A stretch of 5,837 nt of DNA, taken from the NCBI GenBank assembly GCA_035690725.1, contig DASSKF010000168.1:1-5837 (forward strand). The letters run 5' to 3'. Position numbers and translations under genes: made by a program. Under the pieces are notes generated by a model. It worked only from the letters and a program-made list of their open reading frames with translations, did not search any database and had not been told where the DNA came from. The DNA comes from DASSKF01 sp035690725. Its GTDB lineage: Bacteria; Actinomycetota; Actinomycetes; Actinomycetales; Dermatophilaceae. Every line of letters begins with the position of its first letter. Position 1 is the first letter of the stretch. This document shows positions 5,167-5,837 of the stretch, in pieces.

Positions 5167-5837
5167 AGCGCAGGAAGACCAGGCTCGCGACGCCGGTCGC
5201 CGCGGCGACGATGACCGACAGCTCGCCCATCGTGTCCCAGGCCCGGATGTCGACCAGCGTCACGTTGACGATGTTGTGCCCACCTCCGAACTCCACGGCT
5301 CCCTTGGCCAGTCGCGCGGTCAGGGGCTCCGCGGTGCGCACGCTCACGGCGGTCAGCGCGAGGGCGGTGACCACCACCCCGACCGCCAGGCCGAGCAGGC
5401 CACGCACCCGACGGGTCAACCGCGAGGGGTCGTCGTTGAACTTGCCGGACAGGCGCCGGACGACCAGCACGAAGACGACGAGGGAGAGGGTCTCCATCAG
5501 CACTTGGGTGAGGGCCAGGTCCGGTGCGCCGTGCAGCAGGAAGAGCAGCGCCGTGCCGTAGCCGGTGACACCCACCAGGAAGACGGCGCGCAGCCGGCGC
5601 CGGGCCCGGGTGGTGAAGAAGGCGGCCGCGGCGACGAGCAGCGCGACGGCCGGCTGCGCGAGGTTGTCCCACCAGGTCACCCGCTCCGGCCAGCTGACGC
5701 CACCGAGGAGCACGGCACCCGGGACGACGACCGCGGTGACCAGGATCAGCCCCAGCGACAGCGGCAGCGACCCCCGTTGCAGGACGCCGGTCACCTCGAG
5801 GGACACCCGGTCCAGGGACCGCATCACCAGGCGGTAG
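5165..5837 (-). CDS. mrpA: Mrp Na+/H+ antiporter subunit A, C-terminal part (MbhD/MbhE-like region); 5' end outside window
   Basis: The last 223 codons of mrpA. The frame is open to the right edge, starting YRLVMRSLDRVSLEVTGVLQ, so the GTG at 5827 is an internal Val. Six hydrophobic segments follow. The MbhD-like (DUF4040) part includes GAPDLALTQVLMETLSLVVF at 103-122. The MbhE-like part includes EFGGGHNIVNVTLVDIRAWD at 182-201, then TMGELSVIVAAATGVASLVF to the end. The DIRAWDTMGE cluster of charged residues (196-205) is conserved in MrpA and has been placed in the proposed Na+ path. Full MrpA is about 770-800 residues, and in many actinobacteria it is fused to the MnhB domain. The N-terminal NuoL-like domain and the operon promoter must lie to the right. 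The gene stops at TAG just where fused homologues would run on into the MrpB linker. Confidence 0.94.
   Translation of the reverse strand, partial: YRLVMRSLDRVSLEVTGVLQRGSLPLSLGLILVTAVVVPGAVLLGGVSWPERVTWWDNLAQPAVALLVAAAAFFTTRARRRLRAVFLVGVTGYGTALLFLLHGAPDLALTQVLMETLSLVVFVLVVRRLSGKFNDDPSRLTRRVRGLLGLAVGVVVTALALTAVSVRTAEPLTARLAKGAVEFGGGHNIVNVTLVDIRAWDTMGELSVIVAAATGVASLVFLR

Noticed and set aside
5825..5827. GTG at 5827 as the start of a short gene of 220 codons
   Set aside because: The frame continues to the window edge with MrpA-like sequence, so this is an internal codon of a truncated mrpA.

Overview
The window comes from a very GC-rich genome with strong G/C preference at third codon positions and several GTG starts. 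Together with the closeness of the proteins to actinobacterial family members, this suggests a high-GC actinobacterium. A Geodermatophilales- or Pseudonocardiales-type host would fit, but the sequence alone does not settle genus. It is packed with genes, has no non-coding stretch over about 15 bases, and shows no mobile element, CRISPR array, tRNA or rRNA.

Layout. Bases 1-1280 read on the plus strand. They hold the last ~125 codons of an EF-G-like ribosomal protection protein of the Tet(M)/OtrA family, whose start lies left of the window. Four bases later comes a 298-residue class I SAM-dependent methyltransferase of the leucine-carboxyl-methyltransferase-like (TIGR00027/PF04072) family. From 1291 to the right edge everything reads on the minus strand and forms one operon for a multisubunit Mrp (Mnh/Pha) Na+(K+)/H+ antiporter. 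In transcription order from right to left it is mrpA (C-terminal part only), mrpB, mrpC, mrpD, mrpE, mrpF, mrpG. The two blocks converge at about 1281-1290 with only 10 bases between stop codons.

How the genes work together. MrpA and MrpD are proton-pumping-subunit homologues (NuoL/NuoN type). MrpC resembles NuoK, and MrpB, E, F and G are small membrane subunits. Together they make one large membrane complex that uses proton influx to expel Na+ for salt and pH homeostasis. Every junction from B to G is a 1- or 4-base stop/start overlap, so translation is probably coupled along the whole operon. The promoter must lie to the right of the window, upstream of mrpA.

The most notable point is the mrpA/mrpB junction. 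The two genes lie in the same reading frame and are separated only by a TAG codon plus four sense codons. That looks like a fused mrpAB gene interrupted, or naturally split, by one amber codon. Otherwise this is a well-known transporter operon next to a resistance-type GTPase and a methyltransferase. I found no convincing sign of a wholly new system.
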